Source: Frigoribacterium faeni (GTDB taxonomy: Bacteria; Actinomycetota; Actinomycetes; Actinomycetales; Microbacteriaceae). Taken from it: DNA of 64,000 nucleotides. The position numbers and the translations under genes were made by a program. The stretch covers positions 992,001 to 1,056,000 of the forward strand of contig NZ_JAAOYW010000002.1 in NCBI RefSeq assembly GCF_011761235.1, given 5' to 3'. Numbering within the stretch: the first letter of the stretch is position 1; the number at the start of each line of letters is the position of its first letter. The notes below the pieces were generated by a model. The model was not told the DNA's origin. It saw nothing but the letters and a program-made list of their open reading frames with translations, and made no database searches. Shown piece after piece: positions 40,227 through 49,690 of the stretch.

Positions 40227-43200
40227 CTACCGCGCGGCGACCTCGTGACGGCGACGGCGGCGCCGGGCCGCCTCGAGGGCGAGCACCAGCCCGCCGGCGG
40301 CGAGCAGCACGCCGCCGACCAGCCCGGCGTCGACGGCCTGGTCGCGGTCGCCGCCCGTGTAGGCGAGCGAGCCGTCGTACGAGCCGGGCCGCAGCGGGGC
40401 GCGCCCCGCGTCGGCCGGGGCCGTGTCGACCACCTCGAACGCGGCGCGCACGGCCACCTGCGACGTCGCGCCCAGGGCCTCGACCTCGTGGGCGCCGGTC
40501 GTGGCGTCGGCGGGCACCGTGAACGACCCGCGGACGATGCCGTCCGCGTCGGCGGTCAGCGTGCCGAGCGCGATCGGGTCGCTGAACAGCGTCAGCGTCA
40601 CCTGCTCGCCCGGGGCGAAGCCGTTCCCGTCGACGGGGACGACCGTGCCCCGCGTCGCCGAGTCGGCGAGCACCGAGATCGACGGCGTCCACACCGTGCC
40701 GGGGTCGCCCGGCGTGCCCGGCTGACCCGGGGTGCCCGGCTGGCCCGGCGTGCCCGGGGTGCCCGGCTGGCCCGGCGTGCCCGGGTCGCCCGGGGTGCCG
40801 GGTCCGGGGCCCGGGTCGACCGGTGCCGCCGCGATCACGGCGGTCGTGGTCGCCGCCGCGCTCGAGCGTCCGTCGTCGACCGTCACGGTCACCGTGTAGC
40901 TGCCCGCGAGCGCGTAGGTGTGCGCCCCCGAGACGACGCCGTCGACGATCGTGCCCGGCGTGAGGGCCGTGCCGTCGCCCCAGTTGACGAGCGCCGAGAC
41001 GCCCGGGCCGGCAGCGTCGCCCGAGCCCGCGGCGTCGCCGACCCCGCCGGTCACGGTCGCCAGCGCGCCCGAGACCTCGGTGCCGGCGGTCCCGGCCAGG
41101 CCGGCCTCCGCGCCCGTGGCGACCAGCGCCTCCGGCGGTGCGAGGCGCGTGCCGTCGGTCGCGATCGCGAACACGTGGATCCGACCGGCCGACCGCGGGT
41201 CGCCCGTCTGCGTCGGCAGGGTGAGCGACACCGCTCGCTTGCCCTCGGGCAGCGTCACCGGCGCGGTCGAGTACACGCCCGCGACGGTCGTGTCGGAGCC
41301 GTTCGCGCCCCGCGTGCGCCCGTCCGACGTCGCGACCACGATGTTGCCGAACGACGGCGTGGTCACCCCGCCGGTCCAGTCGCCGAACTCGATGGGCAGC
41401 TGCTGCGTCGTGCCGTCGTCGAAGGTCAGCGTGCCGACCGTCTGCTGCGGCTTCTCGGTCGCGGTGCCGATCACCGACAGCTGCGTCACGTCGTCGCCGA
41501 GGTCGAGCGGCAGCACCTGGCCCTGGCCGGTCGCGTTGTCGGGCTCGCCGGCGGGCACCGCCGGCAGGTCGAACGACAGCGCGGTGCCGGGCACCTCGAC
41601 CGTCTCGCCCTGCACGAAGCCCTTGCCCGCCAGCGACGGCCGCGAGAACCCGGCGTCGAGGTAGTCGCAGTTCGCGGCCTGCCCGGGCTCGCCGAGGCAG
41701 ACGCTGTCGAAGGCGTCGGTGGACGAGGGAGCCGTCCGCGACACGACCACCGAGGCCGTCGTCGTCGCGGAGTCGGTGCCGTCCTGCGCCGTGACGATCG
41801 CCGTGTACGTCGCCGGGGCGTCGAACACCCGGGCCGGGGCCGTGACGTCCCAGCCGCCGAGGGCGGTGGGCGTCAGCGTCGCCGGCTGCGGGCCGTCGCC
41901 GTCGAGCCAGTCGACCGTCGCCGTCAGCCCCTCGGGAACGGCGCCGGCGTCCGTGCCGTCCGTCCCGTCCGCCGAGGAGGCGCGGGTCAGCGTGGCCACG
42001 GCGCTCTCGAACGAGGCGCCCGCCTCGCTCGTCAGGCCCGGCTTGCCGGTCAGCGTGAAGGCGCCGGCCGGTGCCGTCGGGTCGGCCATCAGCTCGATCT
42101 CGCTGAGGGTCGCCGCGCGGCCGTCGCCGGTGCCGGTCGTCGCGATCCGGTACCAGGTGAAGGGCCGCGGGTCGGTGACGGTGAACGGCCGCGTCTGCAG
42201 CGCCGACGGGAACGTCTGCGCCGTGCGCTCGTCGAGCGGCAGCCACGTGGTGCCGTCCGTCGAGCCCTCGAGCGTCCAGCCGGTGGGCGACGAGGTGCCC
42301 TGCGCGCCGTTGGTCAGCGTGTACCGCGACACGGTCACCGGCCCGGAGGCCGAGCGCCACGTGACGTCGGCGTCGGGCAGGTCGAACGTGGCCGAGGTGC
42401 TCGCCGAGTCGTCGGCGAGGCGGGCGACGTCCGTGACGTCGCTCGCGCTGAGCACGCCCTGGCCGGCGGTGGTGGCGTCGACCAGCGTCGCCGCCGGGTC
42501 GGCGGCCTCGGGGGCGTGGGCCGCCCATCCGCTCGGCTGCTCGCCCATCCGGAACGTCAGCTCGCCTCCTCGGTTGATGCTCTGCTGGCTCAGCGAGGCG
42601 GTGTCGAGCGCCTCGCCGTCGAGCGTCGCCGACTGCACGTAGACGGCGTCGTTCGAGTTGCCCTCGGCGCGGACGGTGAAGTCCTTGCCGTTCTCGAGGT
42701 GGATGGTCGCCGCGTCGAAGAGCGGCGAGCCGATCGTGTACGAGTCGGTGCCCATGGCGAGCGGGTAGAAGCCGAGCGCCGAGAACAGGAACCACGACGA
42801 CATCTCGCCGTTGTCCTCGTCGCCGGGGTAGCCCTGGCCGATCTCGCTGCCCACGAAGAGGCGCTGGGTGATCTCGCGGACGACCTCCTGCGTCGTCGCC
42901 GGGTCGCCGTTCGCGGCCGAGATGTACGGGATGTGGTGCGAGACCTGGTTGCTCATGCCGAGCTGGCCGATCCGCACGTCGCGGGCCTCGACCATCTCGT
43001 GGATGACGCCGCCGTAGCCGCCCGGCTTGTCCGCCTCCTCGGGGGTGCCGTAGAACTCGGCGAGCTTGGCGTCGAGGCCCTCGGACCCGCCGTAGAGCGC
43101 GGCGAGGCCGGGCACGTCGAACGGGGCGTGGAACGCGAAGTTCCAGCCGTTCGTCTCGGTGTAGGCGCCGCCCCACGACTCGGGGTCGTAGGTGTCGGCC

Positions 43201-46100
43201 GGCTCGGCGAAGGCGCCGTCGGCGTCGCGCGCCTGGAAGAAGCCGGTCGCCGGGTCGAACAGCGTGCCGTAGTCGCGGGCGCGGTCGAGCAGCCAGGCCG
43301 ACTCCTCCCTCAGCTGCCCGCGCCGCGCCTCCGGGGTCGCGGGGTCGTCGGCGAGCTTCGCCGCCATCTGCCCGAGGCCGAAGTCGTTGATGTGGCCTTC
43401 GAGGCCCCACGAGACGCTCTCGCCGGTGCTCGACGGCGTCCAGCCGAGGAACAGCGACTGGTCGAGGCCCTTGCGCCCGACGCCGCTCTGGGTCGGCTGC
43501 ACGCTCGCGTTCTTGAGCGCCGCGTCGTACGCCTCGAGCGCGAGGTCGCCGTCGACGGCGCCCTTCACGTAGGCGTCGGCGAACGCGACGTCCGAGCTCG
43601 TGCCCGTCATCAGGTCGGCGTAGCCGGGGCTCGACCAGCGCGCGATCCAGCCGGCGTCGCGGTACTGCTGCACGAAGCCGTCCATGAGGCGGCTCGCCAC
43701 CTCGGGGTAGAGCAGCGAGTAGGCGGGCCAGACGGTGCGGTAGGTGTCCCAGAAGCCGTTGTTGACGTAGACCTCGCCGTCCATCACCTGCGCGTTGGTC
43801 GTCGTGTCCGTCGCGGCGCCCTGGGTCGGGGCGACCGGGCTCGCGTACCGGTTGACCGGCGCGGCGGCGGTGCCCGTGTTCTCGAACTGCGAGTTCGGGA
43901 ACATGTTCAGGCGGTACAGGCTGCCGTAGAGCGTCGCGAGCTGGTCGTCGCGGGCGCCCTCGACCGTGACCACGCCGAGGCGGTCGTTCCACTGGCGCTC
44001 GGCCGCCTCGCGCACCTCGTCGAAGCTGCGGCCGGTCACCTCGAGGTCGAGGTTGCGGGTCGCCTGCTCGGACGAGATGAACGAGGTCGCCAGCCGCAGC
44101 TCGACCACGCCCGCGGGGCTGCCCGCGCTCGCCGCGGAGGCGTCGAACGAGGCGTACTGCGCGCCTGCCCGGTCGCCGGCGGCGGCGCCCACGGAGGTGG
44201 GCGTGCGGTCGAACCGACCGCTCACGAACATGCGGGTCGCCCCGACCGAGAGGCCGGAGCCGCCCTCGACCCAGCCGGAGACCCGGCCGTCGGCCGAGAC
44301 GCTCAGGCCCGAGGTGCCCGCGACGCGGTCGACGAGCACGCTGCCGGTGCGCGCGTCGGGGTCCGTGCCCTTAGGGAAGGCGAACCGCAGCACGGCGCCG
44401 TGGTCGGTCGGCGTGACGGCGGCCTCGAGGCCGCTGGTGGTCGCCACGCTGTAGAGGTCGGGGCGCGCGATCTCGGCCCCGTGGTCGAACTGGAGGGCCC
44501 GGGTGGTGAGCGAGGCGTCGGGCGCACCCGCGCCTCCTGCGGTCGCGGCCGTCGTCGACGGCAGGATCGCGAGCTGGTTCCGGTCGCCCATCCACGGGCT
44601 CGGCTCGTGCGAGACGCCGATGCCCTGCAGGCGGGGCAGGTTCGCGTCGTCGTTGCCGCGCTGGTAGTCGTACAGCCAGCTCTGGCTCGACGCGTTCGTC
44701 ATCGGGGTCCAGAAGTTGAAGCCGTTCGGCACCGTGGCCGCCGGCACGTTGTTGCCGCGGCTGAAGCCGCCGGTCGAGTTCGTGCCCCGCCGGGTGTCGA
44801 CGTAGTTCACGAGGCTCGAGCCGTCGACCCGCGCGGGGGCGGGGTCGAGGTCGAGGTCGTCGACCCAGCCCTGGAACCGGGTGCCGACCGCGCCGCCGGC
44901 GTTGTCGTAGTCGAACAGGACGCGCGTCACGGTCTCGCCGGCGAGGTCGCCGAGGGGCACCCGCACCGAGTTCCACTGGTCGGCGTAGAGGATCTTCGAG
45001 CTGCCGCGGTCGGCGGCCGAGGCGCCCTCGCCGTGGGAGTCGACGATGCCCTCGACGCCGTTCACCGTGCGGCCGCTGGCCAGCTCGAGGTCGATCGCGG
45101 CGTAGGTGGCGGGGTACTGCAGGTCGCCGCCCAGCTCGGGGAAGATCTTGTACGAGAACTCGGTGTCGTCGCCGATCTCGAGCTCGAGGTCCTCGAACAG
45201 CACGTTCGTGGCCCGGCCCTCCGCGGCCGTGTGCTCGCCCGCGTAGCGCAGCGACTTGGTGCCGCTGAAGCCCGCGCCGGGCTTCATGTTCGGGCCGCTG
45301 ACCGGGCCGCCGCCGACCACGGTCACCATCGGGCCGGCCTCGGGCACGGCGTCGGTGCCGTCGCCGAGCGACCAGTCGGCGAGCTGGGTGAGGCTCCCGC
45401 CCGCGTTGGCGGTGATGTCGAGGCGGTAGGCGTCGTAGGCCGCCGGCGCCGCGACGGCGTACTCGTTCGTCGCGCCGCGGCCCGTGAAGGCGACCGCGGG
45501 CTGCACGTCGAGGTCGACCCAGTTGACGCCGCCGTCCGCGGAGCCCTGCAGGGTCACCGCGCGGGGGTCGCGCTCGGGGGCGTCGTTGCCGCTGGTGAGC
45601 GACCACTCGGTCGCCCTCTGGGGCGAGTCGAGCAGGTAGGTGATCGTCGCGGTGCGCTGGAACGCGAGCCACTTGCTCGCCGGGTTGCCGTCGGTGAGGT
45701 TGACGGCGATCTCGCCGGGGGCGTTCTCCGCGCTCGCGGAGGCCTTCGTCACGTGGCCGAGCAGGCTGCCCGGCGGCAGGCCGTTCGAGGCCTTCACGGT
45801 GCCGAGGTCGTCAGGGGTGGCGGGCGTGCTCGCGAGGGGCTGCGCGTCGTCCGCCTCGAAGCTGGTGCGCCAGTCGTCGCCGAGCACGGCCGCCGCGCGG
45901 GCGTCGCCGGAGCCGGCGCGCCCGGCTGAGCCAGCGGCGCCGGCCGAGCCGGCCGCGTTCGCCGGGGAGACGCCGACGAGGGCGCCGGTCGCCGCCAGGG
46001 CGGTCGCGGTCAGGATCACCCCCGCCCGCTGTGTCCGATCCCTCCAGCGAGCTGAGGCTCGCTGCTGTCGTTCGGCCTGGTGGGGTCGAGCTGACGCCAT
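40227..46100 (-). CDS. GH92 alpha-mannosidase, large cell-wall-anchored enzyme
   Basis: A 1,957-residue secreted exo-alpha-mannosidase. After a signal peptide (about 26-50) come F5/8-type carbohydrate-binding regions (LTDGNPASKWLAFQ; WSLTSGNDAPERDPRAVTL), then the GH92 core starting VNYVDTRRGTNSTGGFSRGNNVPAATVPNGFNFWTPMT, with MNGEVYVNNGFWDTYRT-like and SHHIPYISAANG blocks. Further C-terminal F5/8, NEW3-like and PKD-like domains precede a collagen-like PGTPGQ linker. The C-terminus is LAYTG, a helix and RRRRRRH, a class E sortase signal. It should trim mannose from yeast or fungal mannan or N-glycans outside the cell. An operator-like palindrome lies upstream. Confidence 0.93.
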   Translation of the reverse strand: MASARPHQAERQQRASARWRDRTQRAGVILTATALAATGALVGVSPANAAGSAGAAGSAGRAGSGDARAAAVLGDDWRTSFEADDAQPLASTPATPDDLGTVKASNGLPPGSLLGHVTKASASAENAPGEIAVNLTDGNPASKWLAFQRTATITYLLDSPQRATEWSLTSGNDAPERDPRAVTLQGSADGGVNWVDLDVQPAVAFTGRGATNEYAVAAPAAYDAYRLDITANAGGSLTQLADWSLGDGTDAVPEAGPMVTVVGGGPVSGPNMKPGAGFSGTKSLRYAGEHTAAEGRATNVLFEDLELEIGDDTEFSYKIFPELGGDLQYPATYAAIDLELASGRTVNGVEGIVDSHGEGASAADRGSSKILYADQWNSVRVPLGDLAGETVTRVLFDYDNAGGAVGTRFQGWVDDLDLDPAPARVDGSSLVNYVDTRRGTNSTGGFSRGNNVPAATVPNGFNFWTPMTNASSQSWLYDYQRGNDDANLPRLQGIGVSHEPSPWMGDRNQLAILPSTTAATAGGAGAPDASLTTRALQFDHGAEIARPDLYSVATTSGLEAAVTPTDHGAVLRFAFPKGTDPDARTGSVLVDRVAGTSGLSVSADGRVSGWVEGGSGLSVGATRMFVSGRFDRTPTSVGAAAGDRAGAQYASFDASAASAGSPAGVVELRLATSFISSEQATRNLDLEVTGRSFDEVREAAERQWNDRLGVVTVEGARDDQLATLYGSLYRLNMFPNSQFENTGTAAAPVNRYASPVAPTQGAATDTTTNAQVMDGEVYVNNGFWDTYRTVWPAYSLLYPEVASRLMDGFVQQYRDAGWIARWSSPGYADLMTGTSSDVAFADAYVKGAVDGDLALEAYDAALKNASVQPTQSGVGRKGLDQSLFLGWTPSSTGESVSWGLEGHINDFGLGQMAAKLADDPATPEARRGQLREESAWLLDRARDYGTLFDPATGFFQARDADGAFAEPADTYDPESWGGAYTETNGWNFAFHAPFDVPGLAALYGGSEGLDAKLAEFYGTPEEADKPGGYGGVIHEMVEARDVRIGQLGMSNQVSHHIPYISAANGDPATTQEVVREITQRLFVGSEIGQGYPGDEDNGEMSSWFLFSALGFYPLAMGTDSYTIGSPLFDAATIHLENGKDFTVRAEGNSNDAVYVQSATLDGEALDTASLSQQSINRGGELTFRMGEQPSGWAAHAPEAADPAATLVDATTAGQGVLSASDVTDVARLADDSASTSATFDLPDADVTWRSASGPVTVSRYTLTNGAQGTSSPTGWTLEGSTDGTTWLPLDERTAQTFPSALQTRPFTVTDPRPFTWYRIATTGTGDGRAATLSEIELMADPTAPAGAFTLTGKPGLTSEAGASFESAVATLTRASSADGTDGTDAGAVPEGLTATVDWLDGDGPQPATLTPTALGGWDVTAPARVFDAPATYTAIVTAQDGTDSATTTASVVVSRTAPSSTDAFDSVCLGEPGQAANCDYLDAGFSRPSLAGKGFVQGETVEVPGTALSFDLPAVPAGEPDNATGQGQVLPLDLGDDVTQLSVIGTATEKPQQTVGTLTFDDGTTQQLPIEFGDWTGGVTTPSFGNIVVATSDGRTRGANGSDTTVAGVYSTAPVTLPEGKRAVSLTLPTQTGDPRSAGRIHVFAIATDGTRLAPPEALVATGAEAGLAGTAGTEVSGALATVTGGVGDAAGSGDAAGPGVSALVNWGDGTALTPGTIVDGVVSGAHTYALAGSYTVTVTVDDGRSSAAATTTAVIAAAPVDPGPGPGTPGDPGTPGQPGTPGTPGQPGTPGQPGTPGDPGTVWTPSISVLADSATRGTVVPVDGNGFAPGEQVTLTLFSDPIALGTLTADADGIVRGSFTVPADATTGAHEVEALGATSQVAVRAAFEVVDTAPADAGRAPLRPGSYDGSLAYTGGDRDQAVDAGLVGGVLLAAGGLVLALEAARRRRRRHEVAAR

Positions 46101-46183
46101 CGTCGTTCTCCTGCGGGTGATCCCGTGATCTGGGTGGGGCCGCTCAGTAGCGGCCGCGCATGACGGGGTACACGTGTCGTCGA

Positions 46184-46197
46184 TGACAGCGCCGTCA
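46184..46197. promoter_or_regulatory. LacI-type operator candidate upstream of the GH92 gene
   Basis: TGACAGCGCCGTCA, a 14-bp inverted repeat with one mismatched pair and a central GC, as in many LacI-family sugar regulators. It lies 84 bp before the GH92 start. Confidence 0.4.
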
Positions 46198-46328
46198 GCT
46201 CGTCATTCCTATCGGCAGCGTGGCCCCCGGTCAAGGGGCATCCACTGGTCGCGGGGTACAGGTGACGGGTCTCGGCTGCGGGCTGCCGCCTCCTCGTCTG
46301 CCCTCCTCGCCGTCGCGCGGACCGTCGC

Positions 46329-46386
46329 GCGAGCCGTCACGAACGGCTGCTCAGGGCGTCGCGAGCAGCCGTTCGTGACGGTTCAC
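46329..46386. repeat. Hairpin repeat family B, copy 2 (58 bp)
   Basis: It has the same GAGCCGTCACGAACGGCT left arm and 58-bp length. The inner stem has changed to GCTC/GAGC and the outer right side to GGTTC, leaving one G-T mismatch. Loop about 10 nt. It lies upstream of the GH92 gene. Confidence 0.88.
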
Positions 46387-46400
46387 CGGGCGGGCCCGGG

Positions 46401-46430
46401 GCAGGGCAGGGCAGGGCAGGGCAGGGCAGG
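46401..46430. repeat. (GCAGG)n tandem repeat
   Basis: Six uninterrupted GCAGG units directly after the family B hairpin, in the 480-bp non-coding gap between the GH92 and NmrA genes. Confidence 0.85.
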
Positions 46431-46472
46431 GGAGGACAGGGGTCAGGGGCCTGCCGACGGGACTCGCCACGA

Positions 46473-46568
46473 TTCAGGAATCACGGCGCGGGCTGTCCTG
46501 ATCCGTGCACGGTTCAGGACGCCCGCTCCCCCCGCGACGCGATGCAGGACTCATGTTCCTGAATGAGG
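46473..46568. repeat. Hairpin repeat family E, copy 2
   Basis: It contains GATTCAGGAA, TCCTGATCCGTGCACGG, TTCAGGAC and CAGGACTCATGTTCCTGAATG in the same order as the copy at 12321. The ends pair (TTCAGGAA with TTCCTGAA). It stops 15 bp before the NmrA-gene stop codon. Confidence 0.8.
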
Positions 46569-46582
46569 AGAGGCAGGGTAGG

Positions 46583-47488
46583 TCAGGCCTGGGAGGCGAC
46601 GTGCGCGGCGAGCACGTCGCGGGTGGTCGTCCAGCGTCGGCCCTCGCCCCAGCGCTCGTTGTCGACGCGGCGCAGCTGGCCGTCGCCGCTGTACATGCTC
46701 ACGAGGTACTGCATGCCCTGCCAGGCGGGGAACGCCTCGTCGGTCTCGCGCGAGAACCGCCGCATGCCCTTGCTCATCGCCGAGAGCAGTCCGGTCGTGC
46801 CGGCCCACTGCGCGCGGAACGGCTCGCCCGTCAGCGACGACATGGTGCGGGCGAGCTCGCGGGCGGTGACGCGGTCGCCGGCGACCTCGACGTAGCGCGG
46901 GGCGGCCGGGTCGAGGGCGGCGGCGGCGGCGACGGCGGCGGTGTCGTCCTTCGAGGTGAAGTCGAGCACCTGGTCGGCGTCCGACCAGAACAGCACGAGC
47001 TTGCGGTCGGCCAGCACGATGGGGGCCTGGCCGGTGAGCATGTCGGCGAACGCGCCGTTGAGCACCGACGTCGCCCGGATCGGCGACGCGTCGACCACCC
47101 CGGCGAACTCGCGCCGGAACTCGAGGTTGCGGTTCGACCGCGGCGGCAGGTACCGGTAGTCGGCCGAGTAGTCGCTCGGCACGAAGCGCGGCACGCCCTC
47201 GGCGACCGCGGCCTCGAGCAAGGCGGTCTGTGCGTCGACGATCACGTCGCGCACCCCGCTGACCGTCGACACGACGACGTCGGCCCCGCGGACCGCGTCG
47301 CGCAGCGCCGCCGGGGCGTCGTAGGAGGCGCGGGTCACGACCACGCCCTCGGTCCCGCCGAACAGGCGGTCGGCCGCACCGCTCTCGGGGCGGGTGAGCA
47401 CGCGGACGTCGGCGCCCCGGGCGAGCAGCTCGCGGACGACGCGGCGACCGAGGTCGCCCGTCGCTCCGGCGACGATGGCTGTGGGCAT
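46583..47488 (-). CDS. NmrA/NAD(P)-binding atypical short-chain reductase
   Basis: A 301-residue Rossmann-fold protein. TAIVAGATGDLGRRVVRELLARGADVRVLTR gives the GxxGxxG dinucleotide site. The following blocks (VVVSTVSGVRDVIVDAQTALLEAAVAEGVPRFVPSDYSADYR) match NmrA-like atypical SDRs, which lack the usual Tyr-x3-Lys and act as redox sensors or isoflavone-reductase-like enzymes. ATG 47488 has GGAG upstream. The pathway is not evident from neighbours. Confidence 0.87.
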   Translation of the reverse strand: MPTAIVAGATGDLGRRVVRELLARGADVRVLTRPESGAADRLFGGTEGVVVTRASYDAPAALRDAVRGADVVVSTVSGVRDVIVDAQTALLEAAVAEGVPRFVPSDYSADYRYLPPRSNRNLEFRREFAGVVDASPIRATSVLNGAFADMLTGQAPIVLADRKLVLFWSDADQVLDFTSKDDTAAVAAAAALDPAAPRYVEVAGDRVTARELARTMSSLTGEPFRAQWAGTTGLLSAMSKGMRRFSRETDEAFPAWQGMQYLVSMYSGDGQLRRVDNERWGEGRRWTTTRDVLAAHVASQA

Positions 47489-47577
47489 GGGGGGCTCCTG
47501 ACGTGGGTCCTCCATCAGTACGCGCTCGGCGCCTCCTGCGTCCCCTCCCGGCCCCGACCCCCGGCCCCTCGGCCGAC

Positions 47578-47631
47578 GAACCGACGAGAAAGGCTCCTCA
47601 CGCACGCGTGAGGAGCCTTTCGCGTCGGTTC
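47578..47631. repeat. Hairpin repeat family I (54 bp)
   Basis: 26-bp arms beginning GAACCGACGAGAAAGGCTCC, one mismatch, 2-nt loop. It is 25 bp beyond the stop of rnj and 90 bp upstream of the NmrA start, so it may end rnj transcription. The CTTTCG after the stem on the minus strand is not a proper T-tract. Single copy in the window. Confidence 0.85.
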
Positions 47632-47655
47632 ACGGCCCCTGAGGGCCGGGGCGGG

Positions 47656-49356
47656 TCAGTCGGCGTCGATGACGACCGTCGTGATGACGGGCGTGCGGCG
47701 GTGGCGACGGAAGAACCAGCGGCTGAGGCCGTCCTCGATGGCGCGCTCGGCGGCCTCGCCGTCGACGTGGCCCCGTGCGGTGGCCTGCTCGAGGGCCTTG
47801 GCCGCGACGTCCTCGGCCTGGTCCTCCCAGCCGACGGCCTCGACGAAGCCGCGCGGGATGAACTCGACGGGCTCGACGAGCTTCTGCGTGGCGAGGTCGT
47901 AGATGCCGAGCACGGTGATGTGGCCCTCCTCGGCGAGCGAGAGGCGGTCCTTGAGGGCGTCCTCGGTGGCGACGCCGATGGTGGCGCCGTCGACGAAGAC
48001 GTAGGGCGCGGGGATGCGCCCGGCGATGCTGGCGCGGCCGCGGTCGAGGTCGACGACGACGCCGTCCTCGACGACGAGCACCCTGTCCTCGGCGACGCCG
48101 GTGGCGATCGCGAGGTCGGCGTTGGCCGTGAGGTGGCGCCACTCGCCGTGCACCGGCAGCACGTTCTTCGGCTTGACGATGTTGTAGCAGTAGGTCAGCT
48201 CGCCGGCGCTGGCGTGGCCCGAGACGTGCACCTTGGCGTTGCCCTTGTGGACGACGGTCGCGCCCCAGCGGATCAGGCTGTTGATGACGCCGTAGATGGC
48301 GTTCTCGTTGCCGGGGATGAGCGAGCTCGCGAGCAGGATGGTGTCGCCCTCGCCCACCTTGATGATGTGTTCGCGGTTGGCCATGCGCGAGAGCGCCGCC
48401 ATCGGCTCGCCCTGCGAGCCCGTGCAGATCAGGACGATCTTGTTGTCCTGCATCTTGCTGAGCTGCTTGAGGTCGACGACCAGGCCCTTGGGGATGTTCA
48501 GGTACCCGAGGTCGGAGGCGATGCCCATGTTGCGCACCATCGACCGGCCGACGAACGCGACCTTGCGGCCGTGCTTGTGGGCCGTGTCGAGCACCTGCTG
48601 GATGCGGTGCACGTGGCTGGCGAAGCTCGAGACGACGATGCGCTTGGGCGCCTCGCGGAACACGCGGTCGATCGCGGCGCCGAGGTCCTTCTCGGCGGTC
48701 GTGAAGCCGGGCACCTCGGCGTTGGTCGAGTCGGTCATGAACAGGTCGACGCCCTCGTCGCCCAGGCGGGCGAAGTGGTTGAGGTCGGTGATCCGCTTGT
48801 CCATCGGGAACTGGTCCATCTTGAAGTCGCCCGTGTGCAGCACGAGACCGGCGCTCGTGCGGAGCGCGACGGCGAGGCCGTCGGGGATGGAGTGGTTCAC
48901 GGCCACGAACTCGAGGTCGAACGGGCCGGCCTGGTGGTGGTCGCCCGCGGCGACCTCGTGGGTGATCGGCGTGATCTTGTGCTCCTGCAGCTTCGCCGTG
49001 ATGAAGGCGAGCGTGAGCTTCGAGCCGACCAGGGGGATGTCGGGGCGCTCCTTGAGGAGGTAGGGCACGCCTCCGATGTGGTCCTCGTGGCCGTGCGTCA
49101 GCACGATGGCCTCGACGTCCGCGAGGCGGTCGCGCAGCGGCGTGAAGTCGGGCAGGATCACGTCGATGCCGGGCTGGGTCTCTTCGGGGAAGAGCACGCC
49201 GCAGTCGACGACGACGAGCTTGCCCTTGTGCTCGAAGAGGGTCATGTTCCGGCCGACGTCGCCGAGGCCGCCGAGCGGGGTGACGCGCAGGGCGCCGCGC
49301 TTCAGGGGCTGGGGCTTCTTGAGGTCGAGGGAGTGCTTGGTCGCGATGTTCGGCAT
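47656..49356 (-). CDS. rnj: Ribonuclease J
   Basis: A 566-residue metallo-beta-lactamase/beta-CASP RNase with 5'-3' exonuclease and endonuclease activity on mRNA and rRNA. LTHGHEDHIGGVPYLL is the HxHxDH zinc site, with DFKMD and further His ligands downstream. The beta-CASP part has TDSTNAEVPGFT, VVSSFASHVHRIQQ, ICTGSQGEPMAALSRMA and VSGHASAGELTY, and HGEWRHL closes the site. The C-terminal domain is RNase J type. Many Actinobacteria have dapA directly upstream; here it is absent. The -10 lies about 280 bp before the ATG, so the mRNA has a long leader. Confidence 0.96.
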   Translation of the reverse strand: MPNIATKHSLDLKKPQPLKRGALRVTPLGGLGDVGRNMTLFEHKGKLVVVDCGVLFPEETQPGIDVILPDFTPLRDRLADVEAIVLTHGHEDHIGGVPYLLKERPDIPLVGSKLTLAFITAKLQEHKITPITHEVAAGDHHQAGPFDLEFVAVNHSIPDGLAVALRTSAGLVLHTGDFKMDQFPMDKRITDLNHFARLGDEGVDLFMTDSTNAEVPGFTTAEKDLGAAIDRVFREAPKRIVVSSFASHVHRIQQVLDTAHKHGRKVAFVGRSMVRNMGIASDLGYLNIPKGLVVDLKQLSKMQDNKIVLICTGSQGEPMAALSRMANREHIIKVGEGDTILLASSLIPGNENAIYGVINSLIRWGATVVHKGNAKVHVSGHASAGELTYCYNIVKPKNVLPVHGEWRHLTANADLAIATGVAEDRVLVVEDGVVVDLDRGRASIAGRIPAPYVFVDGATIGVATEDALKDRLSLAEEGHITVLGIYDLATQKLVEPVEFIPRGFVEAVGWEDQAEDVAAKALEQATARGHVDGEAAERAIEDGLSRWFFRRHRRTPVITTVVIDAD

Positions 49357-49635
49357 GCTGGCCGCTTTCTGTGGAGGATCGCGCGAGGTGTGCCCGCACG
49401 GAGGTGTCGGTGTTCTGCCGGGGTCCCGCCCGGCTCGGAAGGCTGTCCGGCTGCTCGCGGTGCGGCCGGCGAAGGAGGCGCTGGTCGCGTCGTCGGCATC
49501 GCTGTCGAGCACCGCGGTGGGCGACCACGAGGCGATCCGCCTCGCCGCCCGTCGGGGTTTCGGCTGAGACGTTCGTTCATCCACGGTGTGATCGCGTCGA
49601 CCACCAGGAGCGTGGTCCGTCGAACTGTCGACCCC

Positions 49636-49641
49636 AGTGTA
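49636..49641 (-). promoter_or_regulatory. Predicted -10 element (TACACT) of rnj with a leader of about 270 nt
   Basis: TTACACT on the minus strand. A start site near 49629 would leave about 270 nt of untranslated RNA before the ATG. No convincing protein is encoded in it. The 583-bp gap to the next gene also holds the hairpins at 49691 and 49791. Confidence 0.5.
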
Positions 49642-49690
49642 AGCCCCCCGGCCCGGGTGCACGGCGACCCCGCGGGTCGGAGGTGGGCGT

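Noticed and set aside
40690-40815. A mobile or satellite repeat in the GH92 gene
   Set aside because: The GC-rich repeats encode an in-frame collagen-like PGTPGQ linker before the sorting signal, typical of surface proteins.
38448-45929. A 2,493-codon open frame on the plus strand
   Set aside because: It runs antisense to the GH92 gene and the helicase gene and consists of Arg/Gly/Val-rich sequence without domains, as expected for a shadow frame in G+C-rich DNA.
49357-49604. An additional gene, or an N-terminal extension of RNase J, in the leader
   Set aside because: The frames are Arg/Pro-rich without family character, and RNase J homology begins at the chosen ATG.
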